A stretch of DNA of 64,000 bases from Gracilaria domingensis (lineage: Eukaryota; Rhodophyta; Florideophyceae; Gracilariales; Gracilariaceae), in contig VCMS01000148.1 in assembly GCA_022539475.1 (NCBI GenBank), positions 1-64,000 on the forward strand, read 5' to 3'. Of this stretch, positions 49,453-61,430 are shown in pieces. A program made the translations under genes and the position numbers. The notes under the pieces are model-generated. The model was not told where the DNA came from. It ran no database searches and saw only the letters and a program-made list of their open reading frames with translations. Each line of letters opens with the position of its first letter. The first letter of the stretch is position 1.

Positions 49453-52400
49453 AAGCGCTTTGTTCTTCGAAGAGCAGAAGTGTTTGGATTTGTTTGTACG
49501 TGCCAAACATGGCCGCGTCCAACTATGGTGTTGTTTCAGTGATCCAGCCTCCATCACTAAAAACCGTGGATCAACCGTCCCTTATAAAGTTCGAAACTGC
49601 GTACGCCGCCTATCGCCAGAAAGTCGCTGATGTGAACAAAGATCGTGATGAGAACGCAAAGCTTTCAGTCGCATCGGTAAAGGACTGCATGGATTCCGCC
49701 ACTTTACACGCTCTGTGTTTAATGGGAGAAATCGTAGGTGCCTCTACAGTGGTGGAAGCAACGGCAGAAATGGTTGAGATATGGTGTGAAAAAGCCTCTT
49801 TGTCTACACCTAAAGATCTGTCCGAACGAATAGACTCTACGTTACGGAGCGTCACGTACAAACCCAACAAGGAGGACCCTGCTGGAGGAGTTTACAACTT
49901 TATCATTGATGTTATAACCGCGCTTGACCAAAACAATGCGACGGAAGTTTTAGAAGACATCGACATGGCGAAGAAGTTTCTGGATCGTCTTGTTCACAAA
50001 TTTCAGCCGGACGTCTTGCAGGAACGCATCAAAATACTTCGAAGAGGTTGGAAGAAGTATCAGCTTGCGGACATCAAACGTTTCAAAGACGAGGTTGCAA
50101 ACATCGCCCTAGATGTCTCTCCTACCGAAATTGCGATGACACGCGTAAAGCCGAGGTCTCGACCATCCCGCGATCGTTCTCGTCAACAGGAGAATTTTTC
50201 TCGACCTGACAAAGCAGGTAAGCCAACTGGCCGTAGCCACGCTAAGGATAGTCAGCGTTCTGGGAAACGCAAGGACACCGAGTGGACAGATCCTTGTTTG
50301 AACCCTGACTGCACCGGAATCCATCGTCTTAAGGACTGTCCAATTTCGTCTGCGGAACGCAAGAAGGAACTTTTCGAAAAGCATTACGCTGCAAAGGACC
50401 CGAAGAGAGCAAAGGCAGTGAGAGTGAGAGAGGAGCGCCCTGACTCAACCCAAGATGCCGAAAGCGCCCGGTTTCGAATAGCATTGGAAGATGCTCTTTT
50501 CGACACAGTCCTCGGAGACTCTGGCGCGGATTTTAGCGCCATTGACGCCAATATGTTGGATAAAGTGACCTCTGCGATCCCAGGAATCTCCGTGAAGGGT
50601 TTTCGCAAACCTATATCGCTCGAAGGCGCATTCAAATCTACAGGGAGAGCCTCGGCCTCACGATCAGTTATACTGTCGATCACTATATTCCTGCCTGGTT
50701 CCAACATTCATGTTCGAGTGCGCGCTCTCGAGTTCTTCGTCGTCGATGAGGTCATGGACGAAGTACTGTTGGGAAGACCATTCCTGAACTCTATTGGGTT
50801 CAACCTTGGCAGCCATCTGGCGCAAGTTAGAAGCGACATACATGATAAGCACATCGATGATATCGATCCTTCCCTGTTCAAGTTGGCCTCCGCCAAGTAC
50901 AACGGAATCTCCTACACAAAGGCAGACGACGATTTTATCGCTCTTCCAGAGTGTCTCGCGGCAGGTGTGGGAGAGGACAGTAAGGAGTCAATTGATCGTG
51001 CGTTGTCCAACATCGTGGCAGAAGCCAAGAGCAATGGTATGTCTAGCGTTGGTTTAGCACGCACGGAGAGCATGCTAAACGAATACCGAGATGTGTTTCG
51101 CATCAAACTCGGTCCGGACCCTCCTGTCGACGTTCCACCTTTAGTAATCACGCCACTGGAGAATGCAAAACCATACAGATGTCCGCAGCGCAGATACGCA
51201 CCGCAACAACGTGACTTTATTACTCAAACTGTCCGGGAGCTCGAAGCAGTAGGCGCCATCTACAAAAACCCTTCAGCCCGGTGGGCCTCACCAGCTCTAG
51301 CTGTCCCTAAACCCGGCTCATCTAAGGTCCGTTTCACCGTTGACCTTCGCGGCCCGAACTGACGCACAGTGCCAATCCAATCAGCAATGCCACACCTGGA
51401 ATCCAAGTTCCAGGATATTGCCGGAAGCACGTGCTTCGGGAAAGTAGACCTTGCCCATGGCTACTGGCAAGTTCCGCTGTCGCCAGAGTCACAAGAGATG
51501 ATGTCTATACAGACACCTCTTGGTGTCTACTCCTCCAGACGCCTTTTGCAGGGCGGTAGCCACTCTGGAAACTACTTTCAAGCAGTATTGGCGCAGAAGT
51601 TCGATGGACGCGTCGAACAAATGCTGCAGTGGATTGATGACTTCTTGTTTCATGCCAAGAATGAAGAAGAACTACTCAACAATATCGAGGCTTTCTTCAA
51701 AGTCTGCAGAGAAATCGGCCTGAAAGTACACGCCGAGAAGACGACGTTATTCTCACGCAGAGTTCAGTTCTGCGGACGTCTTATCACTTCTGAAGGTGTT
51801 CAATACCACCCTCATCAGTTCGACTCGCTCGTCTCAATGCGAACGCCGACCATGGCAAACGAACTACAACAATTTGTCTGTGCGACGAATTGGATGCGAA
51901 ATTCAATTCCCTCCTACTCTAAGCGCATCCAGCCGCTACATCAACTCCTCGAGAACTGCTATGCCAAAGCAGGAAAGAGAACGAAGCGATCACTTCGCAA
52001 TCTCTCACTCTCCAGCTCATGGGGCGCCATACATGATGCCGCGTTCAGCGACATCAAACAACAAATCGCTGCCTCCATGAAACTTGCTCATCCGAAGACA
52101 GATCATCAGATGTGTCTATTCACTGACGCGTCCGACACACATTGGTCGGCTATGCTCACTCAAATACCAATGGGTGATAGATCAAAAGCCGTCGAACACC
52201 AGGCACATGAACCGCTTTGCTTGCTGTCAGGGGCATTCACTGGGTCAGCCGCAAACTGGTCCGTTCCTGAGAAAGAGGTTTTCGCTGTGGTAGAAGCGAT
52301 GTGTCGACTCGATTATCTCGTATACGGACATGAGGTCACCATTTTTACTGACCATGCAAACCTTGTGTACTTGTATGATCCGTACGTCAGAAACCCCGGG

Positions 52401-54141
52401 ATCTCGAAACAAACTTCCAGCAGGCTTATGCGGTGGGCTCTGAAGCTCAGCGCCTTTCGTTATGTGGTAGAGCATCTTCCGGGAGAGCAGAACGTGTGGG
52501 CAGACATGCTCACACGATGGGCTGTCAACCCGTCACACCTTGTTCACGCCTCCAAGGTTTTTCCACTCAAAGCCCTTATGATGGCACCCATTGACCCTGG
52601 AACGGACCCTAAGTTGGACTGGCCGAGCATCGAAGACATTAAGAATGCCCAGTCAGATTCCACTGAGAAGTACCCTACATCTTTCAGACTTACTGCAGAC
52701 GGTGTCAGGAACGACAAAGACGTTCTGTGGCTACCCTCAGACAGTACTTTGATGAAACTTCGAGTCGTTATTGCCGCTCACACTGGACATGGCGGACATC
52801 GTAGCACTAATGTAACCTTGGCGACAACGAGAGCTTACTTCTATTGGAACAAAATGGAAGAAGACATTCGATCATTTGTGGGAACATGTCTGCACTGTCT
52901 TTGCACCGAGTCCGGGAAAATTGTCCCTCGGCCTCTCGGTCACGCTCTGCATGCTGACCAGCCCAACGAACTAATTCATTTCGACTTTTGCTATCTGTCT
53001 CCAGCAGAAGATGGTCTCTTGTACGTTTTTGTGGTGAAGGATGATCACAGTGGATACGTATGGTTGGTTCCAACCAAGGAAACTACCGCTGAAGTTGTCG
53101 CCGAAACTCTCATCAAATGGTTTGCCGCGTTCGGTGTGGTACACCAGTGGGTATCTGATGGAGGACCCCACTTCAAAAACGAAGTGGTTCGCCTCCTGAA
53201 AGAAAGTACCAAGTCCGCTCATCACTTCACTATGGCGTACTGCCCATGGTCGAATGGGACAGTCGAAGTAGTCAATCGAGAGCTTTTGCGAGCTGTACGT
53301 GCACTGCTATCTGAGTACCAACTGCCGCAGAACTGCTGGCCTAATGTTATGCCTGTAGTTCAATCCGCGTTGAACAACTCTATTCTTGACCGGTTGGGCA
53401 AGCGCTGTCCGCTCACCGTATTCACCGGTCATCAGCAAGATACTCCACTCGCCGCGGTAACTAGGGAGGTTGGAAACAAGATCGAAGTGTTTGACCTCGA
53501 AGAAATTCGCCGTAAGCAGCTGCAGAGTATCACTGCAGCGCAGAAAGCGCTCCAAGGCATGCACAAAGATGTCGCCGTGCGCTCCACACGCAAGCGTCGA
53601 CAGGCAGTAGAAGCGCACAACCGGAAAACGAACGTACGGGCTATCAATTTCGGAACAGGAGATTTCGTATTACGTGGTGTATTGCAAGCGCGAAGTCTCT
53701 CGAAAGCCTGCACTGAAATGGATTGGGCCTTTTCGTGTTATCGAATGCCGTTCTGACTACATATTCTTGATTGAGTCTCTTTTGGACGAATCTAAAGAAG
53801 AGGTTCATGGTCGCAGGTTGAAGTTTTTTCGTAACAAGGACTTCGGCGTTACAGAAGAATTGCTCAACTATCTTTCTTATCAGCAAGTCGAGCTTCTAGT
53901 GGTGAACGCTTCGAAGACATACGCCGCAAGCACGGCAAAACCGAATTGCTTGTCAAGTGGAGAGGGTTTTCAAAAGATGAGGCAGATTATGTCCCATTAT
54001 CCTCGCTCCAGGATGACGTCCCGGTACTTGTGAAGGAATACCTTGAAGGCATCGCGAAGTCGGGTACTCCTCGTTAACGCTCCATCGTTGCTTAAATCCA
54101 GGTTCTTGTCGGCAGCTTTCGCTTCAACAACAACGGGGCGC

Positions 54142-54509
54142 TGATGATTTCTACTCACCATCGCTGTAGCGTTGGATGTGCAAATGTGCGCAAATGCGTA
54201 CTGTATGACATCGCATGCATACACGCAATGCTATATCGTAAGATCTATCAACTGTCTCTCGTAATCTACGCTGTAGAACGTCTGGCTCTCAACGCCACAC
54301 AGAGTGATAGTATAGATGATCAGTTTAGTAATCTTGTTGATGCAAAGAACAATTTGCTTGGCGAGGGGCAATCATGAAAGCCTCCCAATCTCGGGAGGCA
54401 ACCCACATCGGAGGAAAACAACCGGTATGGTGTGCCCTCTCTTGCTCTCGTTGAGGGCGAAGCCGTAGCCGCGACCGCGTTGTGCAAGCAGGCCCGACAC
54501 AAATCAACA
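54142..54509 (+). repeat. 3' LTR of element E
   Basis: 368 bp, the partner of 49085-49452, followed by the CATTC target duplication and then the resumed copia reverse transcriptase. Confidence 0.93.
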
Positions 54510-55080
54510 CATTCTCTGGGAGGAATCACATATACATCTCTTTCGGCTTCGGCCTGCAAAAATGCGCCCTTTAAGTCAATCTTGGCCAAGGTCCCTCGGT
54601 TAATGGTTGCAAGTGATAGCAGGATGCGAATTCCAACGGGAGGTCAAGTTGCAGAATCTGTTTTTAAGAGCTTTCTGTCTCGGTTCTTATGTCCATGGAC
54701 CGCAATTCGTGCCTTTATCGTGAGAGTGTTGTCGTCACACCGCTTTACCTTGTAGAATACGTGGCTGGATACTATGTTGGCGTTTGGCGGTATATGCGAT
54801 ATTGCGACATCGCGAACAATTTTCTTAAACGACTTCTCCTCCTTATCGTTGTCGAATGTGTTGATGAAGAATGTTTGAGATATGAATCTCAATGTCCGGT
54901 TGTTTGGGACCCTGGCGGTCAGAAGAGTGAGATTTGTGTTTTGTGGCAGTGGAGCTTTAACTGCATTGATAGGGATACTGTATATATTGTGGACGTCATT
55001 TTTGAGGGAAACAGAGTGGGTGGTGACAAACTCAAGGAGAGCGACACAATAAATGCTCGAGAGTACCAGCCCAAAAGGGG

Positions 55081-55900
55081 TGACAAGTTAACGTAGCTCA
55101 GATACCTGCAGGAGCAGACAAGATAACCCCAAAATAGCAGAAACTCTCCGCTGACGGGAATCGGGGAGAGTAATTAAACGAGAGTGTGGTTCGGCACTCG
55201 ATGCCGAATGCCAACACAACGACAGAATGCAGCTCCAACAGACCAACACACCAAGGCTGTCGGCGGAACAGTAGAATGGGCAGGGCTCAGGCGTTCGATT
55301 CTGTCGTCGATACCACCATAAACCTAGGAACCAGGCGAGGTGACGACAGGAAGGGAACCCGTGCAATGCGTACCACTGCCCACGTCCGTCGGGGGGAACG
55401 GGGATGTAGGTGTGATCGCAATGTGCGGACGAGCCCAATGGAGGGCAGCACAAGGCGACTGGGTAGGGAGCGGCGGGAGACCGGGCCGCCGGGAATAAGG
55501 AAATGTAGGGGGAAAGGTTGGTGGCAGGGAGGCGCAGACTGCGCTGAGTGAAGGTGGGATTGCCAAAGGAAAGAAGGTTGGTGACGACGGAAAGGGAGGA
55601 AGAAAGGCGAGAGAGGCAAAGATGGGGGGTCGTCGAGGGGGGAAGTGGTCTGCCCGAGTTAAGTTGGCTGCGAAGCCTCGAACTCGGGGGGTTTATATCT
55701 ACAATTCTTGTGGTTCGTATACCCTAAGTTGTAACTTGCTCACCGTGTAGTCCTAAATACCCTAGTGCTGCTCACCATCCATAACATGTAATGATGTCAG
55801 CGAACGGCTCTTCGTTATGTAGGTCGGTGGTTGGTCAGTGATGATATGTCGTTAGGTCCTGAACCAGTTTCGTAGCAATGCAGAGGAACAGCAGCGCGAG
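55081..55900. other. 800-bp stretch without a supported gene
   Basis: Short ORFs on both strands (for example 55186-55551 plus, 55088-55453 minus) lack domains and overlap each other. Purine-rich between 55480 and 55660. It may include the decayed 5' end of copia G. Confidence 0.4.
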
Positions 55901-55954
55901 AGGCGCAACACCAGTACAGAGCCAGTGGTACCATCTTCCGTTTCAGGCACGCGG

Positions 55955-56220
55955 CAGCGCACGGCGCGCAACCTCATCGCCCTCTGCCTCAGGCGCGCCG
56001 AAGCGCGCGGCGCGCGACTTCATCGTGCTCAGACGCGCCGCAACGCGCGGCGCGCGACTTCATTGTCCTCTTCCTTATGCGCGCCGCATCGTGCGGCGCG
56101 CAACCTCATTATCCTCATTGGCGCGCCACAGCACGCGGCGCGCAGCCTCCTTCTCTTTGCCGCCGAGCCGAAGCGCCCGACCTCATCATCTTCGGCCGCG
56201 CGCCGCGGCGCGCGGCGCGT
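55955..56220. repeat. minisatellite of ~40-46 nt units
   Basis: About six degenerate units built on ggcgcgc(a/g)acttcatc + (c/t)tcctc + gcgcgccg. The ggcgcgc anchors lie at 55963, 56009, 56049, 56095 and 56137. The open frames through it (55878-56440) are side effects. Confidence 0.65.
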
Positions 56221-56308
56221 AGCAGTGAGCGCAGACGGGGCGGCAGACGCACGGCGGCGAGCGCAGACGGGGGCGGCGACGGGCGCAGTTCAAAGGTGGA
56301 GGGTGATT

Positions 56309-56460
56309 TTATCTCCGGAGCAATCTCCGGAGATAAGAAAATCTTTTGGCCGTGTCCAAGGGAGTGCGGGACACTCCCTTGGAACCGCCTCCACATATAT
56401 ATCTCGAGAGAGATATATATCGGGGATATACTGTATTTGATTTATTAGAGGCGCATATGC
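56309..56460. repeat. cluster of perfect hairpins
   Basis: Three perfect stem-loops stand in a row: 12-bp arms 56309-56320/56325-56336 (loop caat), 12-bp arms 56355-56366/56372-56383 (loop cggga) and 11-bp arms 56395-56405/56410-56420 (loop gaga). A short palindrome around gcgcatatgcg follows at 56451-56461. No gene is read through them. They lie next to the 3' side of the minus-strand remnant at 56618. Confidence 0.8.
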
Positions 56461-56617
56461 GTCTGTTTCGAGCTCCTGCACCTAATCTGGCTCAGCGGGG
56501 AGATACGCGGTTTAGCAGGTTTACGCTATCTCGAACAGTACTTAAGTAGAGAGCTAGTTGTCGATGAACGACTTTACGAACTCATCAATCATCAATAAAC
56601 TATCTTCTCCAAATATA

Positions 56618-57801
56618 CTATTGTTTGTATCGGTCTCTGACGAACAGCGCGACGCAGCCCCAGCGGGGGCCGTTAGTCTCGTCCGCACATGCAGCCCTGC
56701 CGAGGGCCGCCACTGTGCTCCCCATCGTTGTCCAGTAGAACAGCGCCGCCGGGCGCCGGGACACTGGGCCTCGTTGGTCCGGAACTCTAGCTCCTGAAGG
56801 AGCCAGAGGACCGCGACTCGACAGACTTCGACAATCGTATGCGTTTTGCGTAGCATACGGTGGCAGACTCTGGGCTTGGTGCAACATGAATTCTTCCGAA
56901 CCGAAGGCTACGATATACTTCTCAATTAAATTCTTCTCATTGCTCTGCAGTTCTTGAGCAGGAGATAGCTCCACTTCCGCGGCGTCTATTGTTGCTGTCG
57001 GATTGCTCTGATCTGTTTGGTCGTTATTGTTCTCACTTCTATCCTCCTTCAGAAAATTCCATACTTCGTCCTGGAGCTTCAAGTGTTCTTTTTCTCCGTC
57101 GGTGTAGTGTATGGTGTATTTATCCGTGTTTTCGTCATGTCTGTCCACGGTTCCTTCTTAAAACGTCTTATCTAATGGCCAGCACACTTCGATTCTGTCA
57201 CCGACCTTCGGCAGATTAGGGCCTATGCTTCCTGTTTCGTCTTCATTGTTGGGAGAACATTCTGCAGAAGTAGCCTGCTCTGCTTCTTCTTCGTGATCAG
57301 GGCGGTTTCCAGTGTCTTCCTTCAAAGTTTCGATAAGTTTTTCCATATTCCTATCCATTTGATCTATGGCATCCTGCACAGCGGTAGCTAGCCCATCATT
57401 CGCTATAGTGGGCCTCACATCCTCGATGGCAGCGTTTATCCTTCTGCCTTTCTGACCCGGTACAGTAACAGTTCTGTTTTTAAGTCATATGCAAGCACAG
57501 GTAAGTCTTGTGACCATGTGCCTCTCTTCTCGTTTTGCCTTTTGACGAAATTCTGTACCATGTCTCGAACAGCGATCGGGGGTTCTTCAAAAGTTTTGGA
57601 TCTTAAGATCAGTGTGAGCTTACGCTTGGTCAGCAGGTTCTGATGGGGTACGCATACAGTTACCCGGGGATAAATAGGTGTTATTTTACTGGGATGTAAC
57701 TTAAAGTTTAAAGTGCAGTGCTGCACCTTAATCCTTTCAGAGCCTCTCTCTTTACTTATGTAGGCGCCCGTCTGGTTTGGCGGAGGATCTAGGTGCAGCA
57801 C
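56618..57801 (-). pseudogene. broken gene or retroelement part with Tudor-like motif
   Basis: Successive minus-strand stretches read as an N-terminal part of unknown kind (57801-57436), a helical acidic segment (…AVQDAIDQMDRNMEKLIETL), a Tudor-like beta motif (VGDRIEVCWPLD, then YTIHYTDGEKEHLKLQDEVW) and a tail with FMLHQAQSLPPYATQNAY. Tudor-like motifs of this form occur in chromatin proteins and in the pol region of some algal retroelements, so a fossil element is the likelier origin. Broken, a few breaks. Confidence 0.45.
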
Positions 57802-58072
57802 TGTCCGTCACAATATTTCGCATACTTCAGCCTACGTGTTCGCATATGCAGCGGATCACTCTTCTAAATAAATTATCTAATAACGCAAATGCACAGATTC
57901 AGATCCAGTTGCCTCCTGGTAGATATGTCCATGAGGACATATCATCCTAGCACTTCATGTTTCATCATTTCCACTGCCATTATGTCTCGCCTCCATCACC
58001 TATTCCAACTATTCTGAGGTCTTCTTCTTTTCCGAAACATGCAACCAAAGTCTTCTCAAAAGTTGGTTTGAG

Positions 58073-59033
58073 TTGGTGCTAAGCAGTACGGTTTGGGAAG
58101 AAGGGTTTGTTGGTATCAGTAGCGGGACTTGTGAGCTACTTCCGTCTGTGGAAAGAAGAATTGCAGATGTGAAGGATGGAACCTTTTTAGGCACTGATGT
58201 TATCGAAGAATCAGAAAGTGAACTGGTCTATGACAGGAAGCATCTTATTGAAGACATGACAATACTAGTTGCACCCAAACTTTCAAGTTCAACAGATTCA
58301 GATCTGCCTGCAAGAATTTTCAATAGGATAACCAATCTCTATTCATAGTTATATGCTACGAAAGGTGCAGACATAATTATAACAAACTCAGATTGGCTTC
58401 GAAATATGATGAAAGGTAATATTTGCATGTCTAGGAAGATGACGGTACAAGATTTTGAACTTATGAAGTATCAAACTAAGATCATTACTGAGCGTTCTCA
58501 GTTACAAAGCTGGGAAAATGTGGATAAGTCGTTTTGTCCGTTCTTGGTGAATCAAGAGAGGCGAGGAAAGAAATGGATTTGCTTTGTTGCCCACAAACTA
58601 TCTCGATCTATTGTGATATACGACTGTAGCCAAAAGCCTGACAGAAAGCTATGCAAAGACGCACATCAGACTCTCTGTCGTAGAGAATGAGGCTGTTGAA
58701 GGAGCTTCGGAGGAACAAAACGTTGACGACAATCGTGAGCATAATGTTATTGTGAGTACGAAAAAGCGACCACTTAAGGGACCATCTTACATTTCCCCCT
58801 CGAAGCGACGTGAGCTCGAGCTCCAAGACACAATGAAAGACCTGACAAAAAGTATGAAAGAATTATACGACGTCCAGACCCGTCGTGAAAAACAACAGTT
58901 AGCAGTGGGAGGCAGAGATATGGACCCGTTGGTAAAGGAGGTGGTCGAGCAGAGTCGATATACTATTCAAGCAATTGTCAGCTCGTCGATTGAAGAAACC
59001 ATCAAACGTGTAATCGATAAATCCCACAATTGA
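58073..59033 (+). pseudogene. broken Ulp1/C48-protease-like gene
   Basis: Plus-strand stretches at 58073-58348, 58406-58690 and ~58652-59033 read as one former product. A segment SDWLRNMMKGNICMS may correspond to the WLND... region of Ulp1, and KKWICFVAHKLSRSIVIYDCS to the HW...YDS region. The last part (RRELELQDTMKDLTKSMKEL, VVEQSRYTIQAIVSSSIEET) is helical. The catalytic His is not evident in KKW. Ulp1-like genes occur both as host SUMO proteases and as cargo of transposons; which applies here is open. Broken, about two breaks. Confidence 0.4.
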
Positions 59034-59182
59034 GAGACGTGCTGCGAGACAGCTTCGCCACACAACGCAGTGCAGAGAAAAGCAACCGAGTGCGAACAGA
59101 AAGGGAGCGGTAGAGCAGAGTGTCATGCGAGGATGCCAACTGAGTCTTGACTTTCGATGTTGGCTTTGATGCGTAAATTGAA

Positions 59183-59440
59183 CTATCTGCTTAGCATCGA
59201 CAGCTCTTCTTCGCGGAGGTGAGCAGTGTAGTGGTAAACTCCGAAAAGGAGGCTACGGGGCCTTGCGGAGGGATCTGTGCCGCGAGCCAGGGTGGAGCTG
59301 TTGCAAATTTGCCTGTCGACGGGCCATGAGGGGCAGAAACAGTCCTGCGAACAGAAGTAACTCTCGGCGATGAATTCCTTTACATGACTCACGCAGATGG
59401 GGCAGCGCAGGCACGCGTCGCTGCCGCAGACAAGAAACGG
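59183..59440 (-). pseudogene. orphan zinc finger like the N-terminus of methionine aminopeptidase 1
   Basis: The minus-strand frame reads CGSDACLRCPIC...ESYFCSQDCFCPSW. MetAP1 zinc fingers have the form CGxxAxLxCPxC...SYFCSQxCFxxSW, so spacing and key residues agree. After the Trp the product continues for ~40 unrelated residues to a stop at 59183. The peptidase domain is not found on this strand nearby, and a stop precedes the finger. It is either an exon of a gene with introns or a gene fragment; the latter is favoured. Confidence 0.45.
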
Positions 59441-59639
59441 TTACAGCATGGCCCATGAGTTGCGTGGGCGGCGGGGCGAAAACGCGCGCGCCACGAAGGC
59501 GCTCGGCGAGCGAGCTCAGAACCGAGCAAACGCACTCCGGAACATTCGGCACCGTACAGTGCGCGAGGCGCTAATCGTGAGGTGCGACGCCGAAATGGGT
59601 GACAAGCAGCTGTTCGAATCAACGTCTTAGATCCCGAAC

Positions 59640-59832
59640 TCTGAAAGCGCGGGCGACGCCGCGCTTTACATTGCCGCCGTACGCCGCTCCGCTCATCGCA
59701 GCAGCGCGCCCCACTGCTCGACGTCGCCGCGCCGGTCATCACCGCCACGCCTCTCATCGCTGCCGTACGGCGCATCGCCCAACGCCTCAGCGCGCCGCGC
59801 CGCTCACTTCCGACATGCGCCGCGGCGCTCAT
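59640..59832. repeat. CG-rich degenerate block before element C
   Basis: Repeats of gccgccgtacg / gctcatcgc / gcgccgcgcc, like the blocks at 29.1-29.6 and 55.9-56.2 kb. No gene. It ends where the LTR of element C begins. Confidence 0.5.
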
Positions 59833-60494
59833 TGTAGTGCAATGAGAGGCACCGCCCTGACGGGTGCATAATGTTAGTTTATTTAGTTAGTGCGCACAGG
59901 GTGCACCTCGGGGTCCCACACGTGTTGCGTTGTGACAGTTGTCGTGTCGCCCTTCGGGACCCCCCTTATAGGTAGGTAGTTTATTATTTTTCGACACGTG
60001 GCTGCTGCCCGTGGGAGGTGCACTTAAGCATCTTCCGCTGGGCAGATCTCACCGTGGTAAACCTCAAGCACCGCCTAGCCGATTCTTTCATCGTCTAGTT
60101 TCCAACAAGGGTCATCCTACCGTCACTACCGGTGCTGCGCGCCTATCTCGCGCCCCGTTGTCAGCGTCCGTTGAGTGCTACTCCGTCCCCGCTTGGGTGC
60201 TGCGCAATTTGTTCCTTTATCAGGGCATAGTACGTTGTCACGGCGTATGGCTGCACTACAACTGGTCTCCCGACTTAGAAATACCCTCTCGGGTCTTTTC
60301 TGGTTAATTAGAGCCTTACGGGATTCGCGTCGTCGCTTTCAAATCATTTCTTCCCTCTCGGGTTTTTCCGGCCCGTCGCGGATCATTTGAGTTCGCCTCT
60401 CCGTCGCTTTTTCCCTCTAGGGTTTTCTCGAACTTGTCCGCATTTGGGTTCATTTTGTCGCAAGCCGGACGAAAATTCCCTTCCGCCTACCGCT

Positions 60495-61430
60495 ATGGCT
60501 ACCCCACCGGGATCTGCCCATGGACACGCCGGTCCTGCTCCACCCCATCGGGATAACGGCACTGACGAAGTGCCGCCTGCTCCTGGTTCAGGGGCTCCGA
60601 GCACCCGAAGTACCCATGGAGGGATTCTACCACTCGTGAAGAACCCGGAGCGCATACTCCGTCAGTCCTCCCCGACCGACTTTCGGAACCGTCTCGAGGC
60701 CATGCGCCAGCATGCCTCTCGAGAAGCGACTCCGCAGCCGCAGACCCCCAGGGTAACAGCGTCTGAGACCCTCGTTGGGACCCCGCAACGACCCCCAGGG
60801 AGTGAGGTTCAACCCGTTACGGGAGAGCTACTCATTGCCCTGAGGCCACTTGTGGAGCCTATGGTGACACTCGAGGTCGAGCGCCGTATTCCCCATAGGG
60901 TTAATGCAGAAGTGGAGGGCCTGCTGGATACCCTTGTCCAGCGGGTCGCTTCTAAGATGACCGTTACCGGAATTCTGGACGGCGCTATTGCCACCAGTGC
61001 GCACACTGAGGTACAGCGCCGTTTCCAGCTTGCTCCCATTGGGTACGAGCAAACTGTCAACCGTCAGCCGGCCGTCACGGTATGGCAACCGACCACTATC
61101 CCTGCCGAACATGAAGCATATTCCAGACCCGGCAGGGATCCCAGTAGTGATAGACCCGACTTGGGAACTCCTTCTCTAGGGAAACAGAAGAGTACCGGTT
61201 GCGTGACCCAATTGGGACGCGACAAAAGGGGAAGAAGGAGACGCCCAGGCCGAAGTCGGAACCGGAGGAAGTCATCCCTTTTGGGTCCTGACTTTTCCGA
61301 CTGGGACGACTCTCACTCGAGCTCGGATATGCCCGAGTGGAGTGACTCGGACTGCTCCGACCGAGAGCAGGACGAATTGCGACTTGCGAAGCATCCTACC
61401 CAAACACGGGAACTAAATGAAGGCGTTTAG
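60495..61430 (+). CDS. gag-like open frame of element C
   Basis: 311 residues from the first ATG in frame (MATPPGSAHG). A Pro/Gly-rich start is followed by a predicted helical middle (GELLIALRPLVEPMVTLEVERRIP split over two helices; LLDTLVQRVASKMTV), a basic stretch (KRGRRRRPGRSRNRRK) and a Ser/Asp-rich acidic end. The basic-acidic end resembles the first 300 bp of the window, which supports a shared gag. No zinc knuckle is present in this frame. Confidence 0.6.
   Translation: MATPPGSAHGHAGPAPPHRDNGTDEVPPAPGSGAPSTRSTHGGILPLVKNPERILRQSSPTDFRNRLEAMRQHASREATPQPQTPRVTASETLVGTPQRPPGSEVQPVTGELLIALRPLVEPMVTLEVERRIPHRVNAEVEGLLDTLVQRVASKMTVTGILDGAIATSAHTEVQRRFQLAPIGYEQTVNRQPAVTVWQPTTIPAEHEAYSRPGRDPSSDRPDLGTPSLGKQKSTGCVTQLGRDKRGRRRRPGRSRNRRKSSLLGPDFSDWDDSHSSSDMPEWSDSDCSDREQDELRLAKHPTQTRELNEGV

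Larger units (their letters stand above)
49085..54509 (+). mobile_element. Ty3/gypsy element 'E', nearly whole, inserted in copia G
   Basis: 5425 bp, flanked by CATTC on both sides (49080-49084, 54510-54514). LTRs of 368 bp begin TGATG and end AACA and differ at only about four positions (~1%), so the insertion is young. Parts: gag (~49.5-50.4 kb) with one CCHC-like knuckle (~50300), protease (~50.5-50.8 kb, GDSGADFSAI), reverse transcriptase (~51.1-51.95 kb), RNase H (~52.1-52.5 kb, LFTDASDTHWSA), integrase (~52.75-53.7 kb) and a chromodomain-like end (~53.9-54.07 kb). It looks close to whole, with about two or three breaks between its open frames. Whether one of these is a programmed read-through cannot be told. 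Confidence 0.92.
47510..55080 (-). mobile_element. Ty1/copia element 'G', interrupted by gypsy E
   Basis: Reading leftwards: the front of the reverse transcriptase (~54890-54515, including MAKIDLKGAFLQAEAERDVY), the inserted gypsy E (49085-54509), the rest of RT and a degenerate RNase H (~49080-48245, with VVDDIIFAG), then a 3' LTR candidate (47510-~47879). Upstream parts (gag, protease, integrase) are not recognised; the right limit is uncertain. Broken, several breaks apart from the E insertion. 47880-48240 holds its decayed 3' region. Confidence 0.75.
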
